Origin: CAXXOK01 sp963675925
GTDB lineage: Bacteria; Bacillota; Clostridia; Christensenellales; Aristaeellaceae
DNA length: 64,000 nt
Reading direction: 5' to 3'
Assembly (NCBI GenBank): GCA_963675925.2
Contig: CAXXIB010000004.1
Span: 62,001 to 126,000, forward strand
The notes under the pieces were generated by a model. The model had not been told where the DNA came from, did no database searches, and worked only from the letters and a program-made list of their open reading frames with translations. Of this stretch, positions 45,381 through 53,948 are shown piece by piece. A program made the position numbers and the translations under genes. Each line of letters starts with the position of its first letter. The stretch's first letter is position 1.

Positions 45381-46709
45381 TTAGCGCAGGGTCGATCCAG
45401 TGTCGCCGCCGCGCCGGTTTGCCTCTTTGACTACAATCACCGGTATGGAGAAAAAGAAAAAATAAGAATACGCCATTCCTTCCCTGCGCAATGCCAGATT
45501 GTAAAACAGCATCACTATTGCAAAAAGCGATATAAGAATCACAATGTTGAGCAGGTATCGATCCTGTTTTGACAGGCCCGTTCGATGTTTGATTTGCATG
45601 GAATACATAGCAGGCGAAAGCAGTATTGCCATAAATAAGCCAAGCCCTACAAAGCCCATCTCCACCAGCGTGAATGCGCTTTGGATGAAATGGTAGTTTG
45701 TGTTTTGATGAAGCTGATAGAACTTGGATTGCAGAAAGGTGAAATTGGACGAATAGTCCGCATTTCCAAGGCCAATCCCGAAAATGTATTCCAGCGGATC
45801 ATGAAAGAAATTTTCCGTGACAAATCCAACGGCGCCAATCCGGCTGATGGCAGTTTTCGATCCATACCCCATGGTGGAATAGCGCACAATTTCATCAATG
45901 GAGAAAAACCCGGCCCAATTGGGGTACAGGCTTTGCAGATAGACCATGCTGAAGGCCATGAGCATGGTTCCAAGGCCTATCATTGTCAGTTTCTTGACGG
46001 AAAACCTCGTAATCAGCGTGACCAACGCGAAAATGATAAAAACCTCGATGTAAACAATTTTCAGCTCATTGATTGCCGCCATAAACAGCGCTCCCGCTAC
46101 AGCTACGATCATTTTCCACAGCGGAGCTGAACGTGTCAGGTATTTGACAACGTAAATGGAAACGACGATCACAATCAGCGCGTTTAATTCAGAAACCCCG
46201 CCCATCGCTTCGCCAGCGCCAAACAAGCCTGATGCGAAATCGTACCGTATGTTCTGCACGAGGATTTGATAGGATAACACCACAATATTGACACAGTAAA
46301 ACCAAAAGAAAATGTCGAATATTCTCTCAATATCCTCTTTGTTCAAATATCTATAGCAGGCGGCTACAAACACGAAATAGCGGAAATTATTCCGTATCCC
46401 CCACAGATACAGCACGGGATTGTACAGGTTAATAATGTAGGAAAACACCGACCACAAAATATATACAATCACAAGCCCCTTAAACAAGTAGTGCCGCCCA
46501 ATGAAAGGCTTTTGTGCCGCTGGGTCATACTGGCGTATCCGACTATGGCCACCCTTTCGTCCCTGCAACATCGCAAGCAACAAGAAAATCGTGACCAGAT
46601 CGGATACATAGTTCAGCATCGATGGAAGGTGAAATGCCTGAATCAAGTATTTAATGATCAGGTTATAAATGATCTGAAAATAAATCAGCGTTTTAGCCCG
46701 AATTCTCAT
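45381..46709 (-). CDS. O-antigen polymerase/ligase-like protein (Wzy candidate)
   Basis: 442 residues with ~11 hydrophobic segments and a large outer loop near 275-350 (SLYPNWAGFFSIDEIVRYST; YIFGIGLGNADYSSNF), where polymerases carry catalytic Arg and substrate residues. The FGIGLGN motif and the hydrophobic pattern fit the Wzy_C/O-antigen ligase superfamily (PF04932). Its place next to Wzx makes it the probable polymerase. Sequence conservation in this family is low, so the call rests on topology and context. Confidence 0.85.
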   Translation of the reverse strand: MRIRAKTLIYFQIIYNLIIKYLIQAFHLPSMLNYVSDLVTIFLLLAMLQGRKGGHSRIRQYDPAAQKPFIGRHYLFKGLVIVYILWSVFSYIINLYNPVLYLWGIRNNFRYFVFVAACYRYLNKEDIERIFDIFFWFYCVNIVVLSYQILVQNIRYDFASGLFGAGEAMGGVSELNALIVIVVSIYVVKYLTRSAPLWKMIVAVAGALFMAAINELKIVYIEVFIIFALVTLITRFSVKKLTMIGLGTMLMAFSMVYLQSLYPNWAGFFSIDEIVRYSTMGYGSKTAISRIGAVGFVTENFFHDPLEYIFGIGLGNADYSSNFTFLQSKFYQLHQNTNYHFIQSAFTLVEMGFVGLGLFMAILLSPAMYSMQIKHRTGLSKQDRYLLNIVILISLFAIVMLFYNLALRREGMAYSYFFFFSIPVIVVKEANRRGGDTGSTLR

Positions 46710-46805
46710 GCACGCTCCAGTCCTTTATGTCGTCAATTGTATGGTGGACACAGATGCCGGGTTCATTGCCGGGCTTTTTGTGACACCATACAGAAATCAT
46801 CCAGG

Positions 46806-47837
46806 CTACGTAGTTTCCAAAGCATCATGCATCCGCAGTATCCACCTGACGGCATGCACTAAGCGAAGCTGAACGCATCGGTAGAAGATCCGTTTTTTGA
46901 GTTCTACCGTCTCCATGGGATACTGCCGGATTGCTGCCTGCGTTTGGGTAGATTCGCAAATGGTTTTCATCTTCTGTTTTGCCTTGCGTGTGTCTGCATC
47001 CCACACAAAACGGTTTTCCTGCTTCAGGCAGGCATGCACATGCGTCAGGAAACTGGCGTGTACCGCTTGATCCAAGATCGTTTGCAGTCCCCATTGTCCA
47101 ACCAGTTTCTTTTGCCGGGCATATAAATCGCAAGCTGCATCAAATAAATACGGGCGGTATACTTTTGTCAGTGACGAGGCGTTTTCACAATACATATACA
47201 ACGGTTTTGCCAGAAACGATACGCTTTTCACATGATAAAACGCCTGCATATTGAAGAGTTTGTCTTCGCTGACAATCTTTTGGAAGCGCAGATTGTTTTC
47301 ATCCAGAAATGCGCGGCGGTAAATACCGCTCCATGCCGGTACAAGGGAATAACTGCTCCCTGCATGGGTAAACCCTGTGCCGCAAGTACGCGGTAAAAGC
47401 TCAAATCGTATATCTTTTTCCGTAACTCTATCCGGATAATCCATCGGCGCGTTGCGTTTCTTCCCATCACGATCAACCATGCAATGACCAAACCAACAGA
47501 TATCCGCTTTTGACTTTTCCAGTTCACATGCTGCAAGTGAAAAAAGATCCGTTACCAGATAATCATCCGAATCCACAAAGGATACATAGTCACCCGATGC
47601 AATCTCCAGCCCACTGTTGCGTGCCAGCGCGAGGCCCCCGTTTTCTTTATGGATTACCTGTATCCGGCTATCCCTGCGCTTCCATTCTTCGCACAGCGCG
47701 GGGCAGCTGTCCGGCGATCCGTCGTCGACCATGATAATTTCCAGATTACGATACGTTTGATTTACGATGGATTCCATACACCGGTTCAAATACTGCTCCA
47801 CCCGGAAGATCGGAACAATCACGCTGAATTTAATCAA
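46806..47837 (-). CDS. Family 2 glycosyltransferase (TTG start)
   Basis: 343 residues. The start is a TTG at 47837: an AAGGAGG box lies five bases upstream and the chain then opens with IKFSVIVPIFRVEQYLNRCM. The longer frame upstream lacks protein character. IIMVDDGSPDSCPALCEEW, IHKENGGLALARNSGLEIA and YVSFVDSDDYLVTDLF (the DxD site ~95) identify GT2. The C-terminal half is Cys-containing and basic. It probably adds one sugar of the repeat unit; donor unknown. It starts 31 bases after the previous gene. Confidence 0.88.
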   Translation of the reverse strand: MIKFSVIVPIFRVEQYLNRCMESIVNQTYRNLEIIMVDDGSPDSCPALCEEWKRRDSRIQVIHKENGGLALARNSGLEIASGDYVSFVDSDDYLVTDLFSLAACELEKSKADICWFGHCMVDRDGKKRNAPMDYPDRVTEKDIRFELLPRTCGTGFTHAGSSYSLVPAWSGIYRRAFLDENNLRFQKIVSEDKLFNMQAFYHVKSVSFLAKPLYMYCENASSLTKVYRPYLFDAACDLYARQKKLVGQWGLQTILDQAVHASFLTHVHACLKQENRFVWDADTRKAKQKMKTICESTQTQAAIRQYPMETVELKKRIFYRCVQLRLVHAVRWILRMHDALETT

Positions 47838-47868
47838 GACATCCTCCTTGGGCATATGGCCAAACGGT

Positions 47869-48843
47869 TCACCGGGAGTCACCGCTGCGAAATATAACGT
47901 CGTAGTAAGTGCCTTTTTTCTCAAACATCTCCGCAGGCTGCTTATAGGAAAGCTTATGGAAACAGCTAAGCTGTTTGATGTGCTCAAACCGCTGCTCGTT
48001 GAAAGGCTCAAACAGCTCGTTAAGCAGCATATGCGGAACGCCGTTGGATACCTTGGCCATCGCATTCCAGTCGTCTGGATATCGATCCCCGGCAATCCGA
48101 ATGAAATCGTGCACCAGCCCGTAATCCATCATTGCGGTGTTCTTTTTCCAGTAAGCGTACAGATACGCCTGTGCGGCGATGAGAATTCTGTTATGGGAAC
48201 GCGCAATCATCAGCCAGGACGAAATATTCACATAGTTTCCGTCTTTCCCCGGTTTGATTGTCTGGTACATAAATAGATCGCTATCCCAGCTATAGCTAGG
48301 CAGCGTATTTCCTGTGCATAAAACCGTAGCGTCGATCCATGCTCCGCCATAGCTGATCAGCAGTTCCAGCCGCAGGATATCGGTAAAGTGTGTGTTGGTA
48401 ATCACACCGCTGCGCCATTTTTCAAGAATATAGTCAGGCAGGGTAACATACTTCTCAAAATTGTCAGATGTAATCAGTACGATCTCCCTGTCCGGCAGGT
48501 TTTCTTGCAAAGAGCGAAAGCAATGCTGTACGAACATCGGAGCATTTTGCATGCCCTGCAGCCAGCAAACCCAAACCTGATTGGAACTTTTCTTGGCACC
48601 GGCTGCATGGGCGGGAAGCCCATCCAGCGCATGCGCATACCGGGCGGCAAGCTTTTTACAAATTTTCCGTCTCCCGATCAGACGCAAAATCTCCAGCGAC
48701 GTTTGGGAAACCCCTAGCAGCATCGCCTGTAAAAGCATATAAGGCAGAATACCTGCCTGTCGATACTGCCTGAGGATTTCCCTCCCATCCACTTTGCGGT
48801 AAATTGCTTTAAATTTCTTGAATTTCCGCGGCATCAGACCCAT
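47869..48843 (-). CDS. Capsular-polysaccharide glycosyltransferase (PF05704/GT32-like, DxD)
   Basis: 324 residues. VWVCWLQGMQNAPMFVQHCF, ITSDNFEKYVTLPDYILEKW, and HFTDILRLELLISYGGAWID followed by ATVLCTG match the Caps_synth/GT32 group. In that group ASDxxRxxxLxxxGGxYxD carries the nucleotide-binding site (here DILRLELLISYGGAWID, ~160-176). The N-terminus is basic and amphipathic, consistent with peripheral membrane attachment. Product sugar unknown. The start at 48843 has only a weak GGGG box; a second ATG three codons in is possible. Confidence 0.82.
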   Translation of the reverse strand: MGLMPRKFKKFKAIYRKVDGREILRQYRQAGILPYMLLQAMLLGVSQTSLEILRLIGRRKICKKLAARYAHALDGLPAHAAGAKKSSNQVWVCWLQGMQNAPMFVQHCFRSLQENLPDREIVLITSDNFEKYVTLPDYILEKWRSGVITNTHFTDILRLELLISYGGAWIDATVLCTGNTLPSYSWDSDLFMYQTIKPGKDGNYVNISSWLMIARSHNRILIAAQAYLYAYWKKNTAMMDYGLVHDFIRIAGDRYPDDWNAMAKVSNGVPHMLLNELFEPFNEQRFEHIKQLSCFHKLSYKQPAEMFEKKGTYYDVIFRSGDSR

Positions 48844-48897
48844 CTACGCATTGCCCCTTTCGGATGTGATCATGAGAATTGGATGAATCCTGATTTC

Positions 48898-49719
48898 CTA
48901 GAGTAACTCCTCCAGCGGCTGGCGATCGTATACGGACAGCTTGCCACCACGCGTGGCATTTACGATGCGTATACCGTGCGCGTCGCAGTACGTTTTATAG
49001 CACATATACGATGATTCCAAAGCGTCCTTATGGATAAAGCTCACATGCTCATGCTTGTTGGTCAGTCCATAGTCCTGCACAAGCGGATCGCAAAAGCCAT
49101 TGCCAAACTGGTCGATATACTTGGAGTAGTTATGGTCGACACCCAGCAGGACGATCTCGCGAAATCCCATGAAGATCGCCGCTTCAATCGCATCGCACGC
49201 CACGGAATTGTTGAGTGAAAAACAACGCGCTATGTTTTCACTGATATGCTTTTTCTTAAACTTGAATTCCTTGGAGGAATACAAGCCATACGAGCAAAAG
49301 AATACCGTGCGCTTGTCGGGTTTGATTCCGCGCAGTTTCCCCATGACGTTGAGTATGCGCAGCTTAGCATCGATTTCATCCAGATGCTGCGCTGTACTGA
49401 CCATCGCGTTATTATCCAAAACCATGTAGTATGTTGGCCGCCACTTTGTTTTGGGGAACACCTCATAGATTCGGTTGAACGCAAAACAAGTCTGCCCTTC
49501 CAGCTTATCCAAATCCTCAATCGTCAGGCTGGGACCGTTGCCGATAACGTAGCAGCGCTCGCCTTGATGTATGTTCCTGAGCTTTTTCAGCCGCCGGTGA
49601 TCTGCTGTGAATTGAAACAAGAACAAACGAATCAGCCGCTGCGCGTTCATCGGGATCCATTTGATCCTTCTCTTGCGCACCATCTGCTTAATATATTGGT
49701 TGAACTCCGTTGAATACAT
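48898..49719 (-). CDS. DUF115-family protein (MptE-like fold, glycan-locus type)
   Basis: 273 residues. GERCYVIGNGPSLTIEDLDK is the DUF115 nucleotide-binding glycine motif; TCFAFNRIYEVFPKTKWRPT and FREIVLLGVDHNYSKYIDQF follow, the second with the DHNY motif. DUF115 members are found in capsule, flagellin and pseudaminic-acid loci and are suspected glycosyltransferases or sugar-modifying enzymes; archaeal MptE relatives are pterin pyrophosphokinases. I do not assign a reaction. It lies 33 bases from the radical SAM gene. Confidence 0.8.
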   Translation of the reverse strand: MYSTEFNQYIKQMVRKRRIKWIPMNAQRLIRLFLFQFTADHRRLKKLRNIHQGERCYVIGNGPSLTIEDLDKLEGQTCFAFNRIYEVFPKTKWRPTYYMVLDNNAMVSTAQHLDEIDAKLRILNVMGKLRGIKPDKRTVFFCSYGLYSSKEFKFKKKHISENIARCFSLNNSVACDAIEAAIFMGFREIVLLGVDHNYSKYIDQFGNGFCDPLVQDYGLTNKHEHVSFIHKDALESSYMCYKTYCDAHGIRIVNATRGGKLSVYDRQPLEELL

Positions 49720-49752
49720 ATCGGCACATCCTTTGCATGGCTTGGGTTGATT

Positions 49753-50769
49753 CTATGCATCGCGTTTGCCGGATGAGCGAACAAAGCTGTTCTCCTCCAG
49801 GCGGTAGCGGCTCCCCATAAACAGCTTGTGTTTGAGCACCCACCAGCCGGGAACCCAGATATATTTGCGCATCACAGGCACAACATTACCGCTCATCCAG
49901 CATTGCTGGGAACAGTTTTTCGTCGCGTTGCGCACTTTGCGCGCCTTGTCCGAGTTCCATAATTCGTCCCAGGTTTGTTCATTCAGGTTTCCCATGGGCA
50001 TTTTTTCAACGGATCCGTTGCATGGCATAATATCGCCGTGTGGATCCATAAAAAAGCTGTTCCTGCTCATTTCGCAGGGCAGCAGCCGCTTTTGCCCATA
50101 AATGTAGTTGATCAATCCGTGGTTGAAATACGCGCGGAACCACTGCTTGGGGTGCTTGCTCTTGAGCATGTGGTTAATCAGCGTTTCAAAACTTTCGGCT
50201 ACCTTGGTTCGTTCGTTGAGCTTATTATCGGTTTTGTTGAAATAGAAGGAATTATGCGGCGTACAGGTGGCAAACTCCATACCCATATCGTCGATCATCT
50301 TGTACAGCGGTTCCAGATCGCCGCAGTTCATATCCTGCACCGTCGTGCCGATACCAATGTCCGGATGGTTTTTCTCTAATAGCTTTTTCAGCGTCGTCAT
50401 GCTGCGGTTGTACCCGTCTGGAATGCCGCGAATGGAATCGTTCATTTCCTGCATCCCTTCCATGCTGATGCGGATACCAATCTTAGGAAAGCGTTCGCAA
50501 AGCGCAAGGATACGATCGGTAAAATACCCATTGGTCGGAACAACGATCCGTTTTGCTTTTTTATACAGCTCTTCAATAATCTCGGGGAAATCCTGGCGAA
50601 CAAACGGCTCGCCTCCGGCAATGCTGACGAACTCCATTTGCGGTAGTTTCCGTATCAGTTCCGGCTTGAACTCCTCAGACGGTTTTGTAGGGACTTTCCA
50701 GCATTCGCACATATTGCAGCGCGCGTTACAGCGATAGGTTACCAGTATGTTTCCGTACAGTTTTTTCAT
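49753..50769 (-). CDS. Radical SAM/SPASM-domain protein in the exopolysaccharide operon
   Basis: 338 residues from the ATG at 50769 (GAGG box eight bases upstream). The radical SAM cluster motif is C-x3-C-x2-C in RCNARCNMCECW (~14-22), followed by FVSIAGGEPFVRQDFPEIIE (GGEP). The C-terminal SPASM region has LLPCEMSRNSFFMDPHGDIM, PCNGSVEKMPMGN and CSQQCWM, suited to one or two extra Fe-S clusters. SPASM proteins modify peptides or sugars; one polysaccharide-linked group acts on carbohydrates. Its substrate here is unknown; being flanked by glycosyltransferases, a nucleotide sugar or glycan precursor is the best guess. Confidence 0.85.
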   Translation of the reverse strand: MKKLYGNILVTYRCNARCNMCECWKVPTKPSEEFKPELIRKLPQMEFVSIAGGEPFVRQDFPEIIEELYKKAKRIVVPTNGYFTDRILALCERFPKIGIRISMEGMQEMNDSIRGIPDGYNRSMTTLKKLLEKNHPDIGIGTTVQDMNCGDLEPLYKMIDDMGMEFATCTPHNSFYFNKTDNKLNERTKVAESFETLINHMLKSKHPKQWFRAYFNHGLINYIYGQKRLLPCEMSRNSFFMDPHGDIMPCNGSVEKMPMGNLNEQTWDELWNSDKARKVRNATKNCSQQCWMSGNVVPVMRKYIWVPGWWVLKHKLFMGSRYRLEENSFVRSSGKRDA

Positions 50770-50782
50770 GTTTGCCTCAATT

Positions 50783-51901
50783 CTACTTATTGACGACTGA
50801 TTGAAATAACGCTTCAATCTCATCCGTAATTTTTTCAAGGGTATAGTTTTCCCGAACATGCTGGAACGCTTTATTAGCATACTTCCGGCACAACTGTTGA
50901 TTTCTCTCCATGTCTGCCATTGCGCGGGTACAATCCTGTACATCGCCGCAACGGAATACAAACGCCCTGTCGCGCGCGACATACAGGTTTTCCGAAATGT
51001 CGCTGACCAGGCAGCAGGTTTGGCAGCTCATGGCTTCCAGCATCGTGGCGGCAAGCCCTTCCAGCGCCGATGGCAGCACGAACGCAAACGCATTGCTGAA
51101 CAGTTCTTCTTTCAGCTGCCCTGTTACAAGCCCCGTAAACACAATGCGGTCGTCATTTCCCGCCAGCCCTTTCAATGAAAGCATGTAGGAATCCGCTGCG
51201 GTGTCGTCGCCAGCGAGGACCAACTTCTTTTCTGTCTTGAGCGCCCGATAGGCGTTGATCAGCGTGTCCGCCTGTTTTTCCGGCACAAAGCGGCCCAGGT
51301 ACAGGTAATAATCCCCGCCGGTCAGACCGTACTTTTCGGTTATGATCTGCGGTGGTGCCCTGTCTGGGATTTCCACAGCCGGCGGAATGAAAACCGTTTC
51401 CTTTTTGTACGTATCCAGATAGTACTGCTCAATGTCCGGCGACACAACGGTCAGTGCGTTACCAACCTTGAGGGACAAGCGCTCTAAAAAGCGCATGCCC
51501 GCCGCTGTACACTTCCCCCATTTGGCCCGGCGATGGTCGATACCATGGGATTGCACCACCACCTTTTTACCCGTCCACCTGGCAAGCACGGCAAACAGCG
51601 AGCTTTCCACCAGCAAATAATGCACCAGGTCATAGCGGCGGAACATTTGGTGGACCGACGCGCTGAACACCAGCGACAAGCGCAGCAGGTGTTTGGTATT
51701 GATGGATGGCACCGTGACGACGCGATACTTGCCCAAATAATCGCCGTCCACGCTTCCATAATGCCGTGACGTATACACGGTTACGTCGTGCCCTCTTTGG
51801 GTCAGGCCGCCGCCGATTTTTTCAATATAGGTGGTAAATCCCCCACCCCAGTCTTTGCCCCGGATCGCGATAATAGCAATTTTCACAGCTTTACCTGCCA
51901 T
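50783..51901 (-). CDS. Family 4 glycosyltransferase (GT-B fold)
   Basis: 372 residues. VKIAIIAIRGKDWGGGFTTY and GGGLTQRGHDVTVYTSRHYG at the N-terminus, YLYLGRFVPEKQADTLINAY (~215) and the donor-binding VLPSALEGLAATMLEAMSCQ (E-x7-E type) place it in GT4. The ATG at 51901 overlaps the previous gene by 11 bases; an in-frame GTG at 51886 with AGGTAAAG before it is an equally good start and would remove the overlap. Probably adds a sugar (perhaps heptose) to the lipid-linked unit. Confidence 0.9.
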   Translation of the reverse strand: MAGKAVKIAIIAIRGKDWGGGFTTYIEKIGGGLTQRGHDVTVYTSRHYGSVDGDYLGKYRVVTVPSINTKHLLRLSLVFSASVHQMFRRYDLVHYLLVESSLFAVLARWTGKKVVVQSHGIDHRRAKWGKCTAAGMRFLERLSLKVGNALTVVSPDIEQYYLDTYKKETVFIPPAVEIPDRAPPQIITEKYGLTGGDYYLYLGRFVPEKQADTLINAYRALKTEKKLVLAGDDTAADSYMLSLKGLAGNDDRIVFTGLVTGQLKEELFSNAFAFVLPSALEGLAATMLEAMSCQTCCLVSDISENLYVARDRAFVFRCGDVQDCTRAMADMERNQQLCRKYANKAFQHVRENYTLEKITDEIEALFQSVVNK

Positions 51902-52469
51902 TGTAATGCCGGTCGATTACCCGCATGATCATGTGATCAAACATCATGTGAATATCCTCGGCAATCTGCATATCGTCTATGCCAACATGCAGGCAATAGT
52001 CGCTCATCGCTTTAAGCTTTCCGCCCTGATACCCTGTAACGCCGATGACTTTTGCCCCGATCTTTTTTGCATAGTCCACGGCTTTGAGTACGTTGCGGCT
52101 GTTGCCGCTGCCGGAGATCGCGATAATCAGGTCATACGGCTTGAGCTTTCTCTGAAGCTGAAACACGAACACATCATCATAGCTGATATCGTTGGCAATT
52201 GCCGTAACAATGGGTGTATTGTCGCTCAGGCATTCAAACAGAAATTTATTGCCGCCCACCGCTTCCCAGGCACCTTTGGCGAAATCGCACACCATGTGGC
52301 TGGCGGTCGCTGCGCTGCCGCCATTGCCCATCGTGTAGATTGCTGCGCCGCGATCACGCGCCTCGATAATGGCATTCACAGCCTCGTTAATCTGCTCGAT
52401 ATTCAGCGATTGCAGCATGGTGCGCTCCGTGTCCAGATACGTTTGGATGTCCTTGGTAAAATCTATCAT
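51891..52469 (-). CDS. gmhA: Sedoheptulose-7-phosphate isomerase (GmhA-like, SIS domain)
   Basis: 192 residues from the ATG at 52469, with an AGGAGG box seven bases upstream; the longer frame is spurious. The SIS fold shows YTMGNGGSAATASHMVCDFA and IIAISGSGNSRNVLKAVDYA, with IGVTGYQGGKLKAMSDYCLH and AEDIHMMFDHMIMRVI as the GmhA C-terminal helix with catalytic His and Glu. It converts sedoheptulose-7-phosphate to D-glycero-D-manno-heptose-7-phosphate, the first step of ADP- or GDP-heptose synthesis. Its partners gmhB, hddA and hddC are within 3 kb in the same operon, supporting the call over other SIS proteins. Confidence 0.9.
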   Translation of the reverse strand: MIDFTKDIQTYLDTERTMLQSLNIEQINEAVNAIIEARDRGAAIYTMGNGGSAATASHMVCDFAKGAWEAVGGNKFLFECLSDNTPIVTAIANDISYDDVFVFQLQRKLKPYDLIIAISGSGNSRNVLKAVDYAKKIGAKVIGVTGYQGGKLKAMSDYCLHVGIDDMQIAEDIHMMFDHMIMRVIDRHYNGR

Positions 52470-52470
52470 A

Positions 52471-53442
52471 TTAATACCTCCTATTGTTTTCCCATTGCCA
52501 GGCATCCCTGAGAATTGTATGGATATCGCTGTTTTTGGGCTCCCAGCCCAGCACGCGTTTGGCTTTCTCGTTGGAAGCCACAAGCACCGCCGGGTCCCCC
52601 TCGCGCCTTGCCGATATTGCGTAGCGTGGCCGCTCCCCCGCAATCTCTTCCAGCGACCGGATCATTTCCAGCACCGAAAATCCCTTGCCGCTGCCCAAAT
52701 TGAACACATCGGACGTATTGTTCTCCATGATGTATTGAAGCCCAAGCCAATGCGCCTCCGCCAGGTCCAGCACATGAATGAAATCGCGGATACAACTGCC
52801 GTCGTGCGTGTTGTAATCGTCACCGAACACCTGGAAAGGGCGGCCTTCCCTGGCGGCTTTAACCATCACGGGAATCAGATGTGTTTCGGGATTGTGCGCT
52901 TCTCCAATCCGACCATCCTTGGATACGCCCGCCGCGCAGAAGTAGCGAAACGCACAGTATTGAAGCCCGTAAGCGCGCTGATAATCCATCAGCATCTTTT
53001 CGCCAATGAGCTTTGTCGTCCCATAAGGATTGATGGGATCCTTGGGGTGTTCCTCATCCATTGGCACATGCAATGGCTCCCCAAATATGGCTGCCGAGGA
53101 AGAAAACACAAAATAGCCAATCTTATGGGCAATACACGCATTAAGCAGCGTCTGCATGTTTGTGACGTTGTTGTGGTAATACCGTGTTGGCCGTTTGACC
53201 GAATCCGGTACAGAGGCAAACGCCGCAAAATGCATAACGGCATCGATTTTGTTTGTGGACATAATCTGGTTGAGCAGTACAGAATCCCCAAAATCCCCCC
53301 GAATGAAAACCCCGTCGGTAACGGCTTCGTCATGCCCGTCGCTCAGATCGTCCAAAACGATCGTTTGAACCCCTTTCTGGGCCAAGAGCCTGTTCACATG
53401 GCTGCCTATGTAGCCCGCGCCACCCGTAATTAATACATTCAC
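52471..53442 (-). CDS. galE: UDP-glucose 4-epimerase
   Basis: 323 residues starting at a GTG that overlaps gmhB's stop by GTGA. NVLITGGAGYIGSHVNRLLA is the NAD motif. HFAAFASVPDSVKRPTRYYH, SSSAAIFGEP and YGTTKLIGEKML (catalytic Ser and Tyr-x3-Lys) and FRYFCAAGVS are the GalE signature. GSCIRDFIHVLDLAEAH and GSGKGFSVLEMI follow. Interconverts UDP-glucose and UDP-galactose. Its position inside the heptose set is unusual, but it feeds the same polysaccharide. It could also supply UDP-Gal for the mutase at 27319. Confidence 0.93.
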   Translation of the reverse strand: MNVLITGGAGYIGSHVNRLLAQKGVQTIVLDDLSDGHDEAVTDGVFIRGDFGDSVLLNQIMSTNKIDAVMHFAAFASVPDSVKRPTRYYHNNVTNMQTLLNACIAHKIGYFVFSSSAAIFGEPLHVPMDEEHPKDPINPYGTTKLIGEKMLMDYQRAYGLQYCAFRYFCAAGVSKDGRIGEAHNPETHLIPVMVKAAREGRPFQVFGDDYNTHDGSCIRDFIHVLDLAEAHWLGLQYIMENNTSDVFNLGSGKGFSVLEMIRSLEEIAGERPRYAISARREGDPAVLVASNEKAKRVLGWEPKNSDIHTILRDAWQWENNRRY

Positions 53443-53948
53443 TGAACCATCTCCAAATCAGCATTGCGTTCCGCCTGCAATATTCTTTGTGCAGCGTCAA
53501 GCAAATCCGTTGTCAGTATCGTACGCACACCGTATCGCCGCCCGGCCAGAATATCCGTTTGGCTGTCCCCTATCATCCACGACCGGGATTTATCGATTGC
53601 ATAATCCCGTTCCGCCATTTGGAACATCCCAATCCCCGGCTTGCGGCAAGTACAGGTCCCTGTTTCATGCGGGCATACGTAGATATGGTCAATCCTTGCG
53701 CCCGAAGCCTCCAGTGCGCTGCACATATGCCCGTGGAGCGCTTCAAGCGCATCCTGCGTAAGCATGCCCCTGGCAACACCGCGCTGATTGGTTACCAGCA
53801 ACACCAAGTACCCGGCTGCATTGAACCTGCTGATCGCCTCTATAACGCCTGGCAGAAACTCGAAATCCTCCCATTTGCAGATGTAACAGTGCGGTGCAGC
53901 ACACCGGTTGATCAAGCCGTCCCGATCCAAAAAGATTGTTTTACGCAA
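53439..53948 (-). CDS. gmhB: D-glycero-D-manno-heptose 1,7-bisphosphate phosphatase
   Basis: 169 residues with a TTG start after AGGGTGAT. HAD-IIIA motifs: FLDRDGLINRC (nucleophile Asp 8 and Asp 10), LVTNQRGVARG (motif II), and MIGDSQTDILAGRRYG (motif III/IV). The Cys/His zinc loop is CPHETGTCTCRKPG, the mark of GmhB. It removes the C7 phosphate of heptose-1,7-bisphosphate. It overlaps hddA by eight bases and galE by four. Slightly short for the family but all motifs are present. Confidence 0.92.
   Translation of the reverse strand: MRKTIFLDRDGLINRCAAPHCYICKWEDFEFLPGVIEAISRFNAAGYLVLLVTNQRGVARGMLTQDALEALHGHMCSALEASGARIDHIYVCPHETGTCTCRKPGIGMFQMAERDYAIDKSRSWMIGDSQTDILAGRRYGVRTILTTDLLDAAQRILQAERNADLEMVQ

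Noticed and set aside
47838..48095. Extension of the GT2 frame to an upstream ATG
   Set aside because: Overlaps the previous gene in another frame; a TTG right after AAGGAGG starts the GT2 domain exactly.
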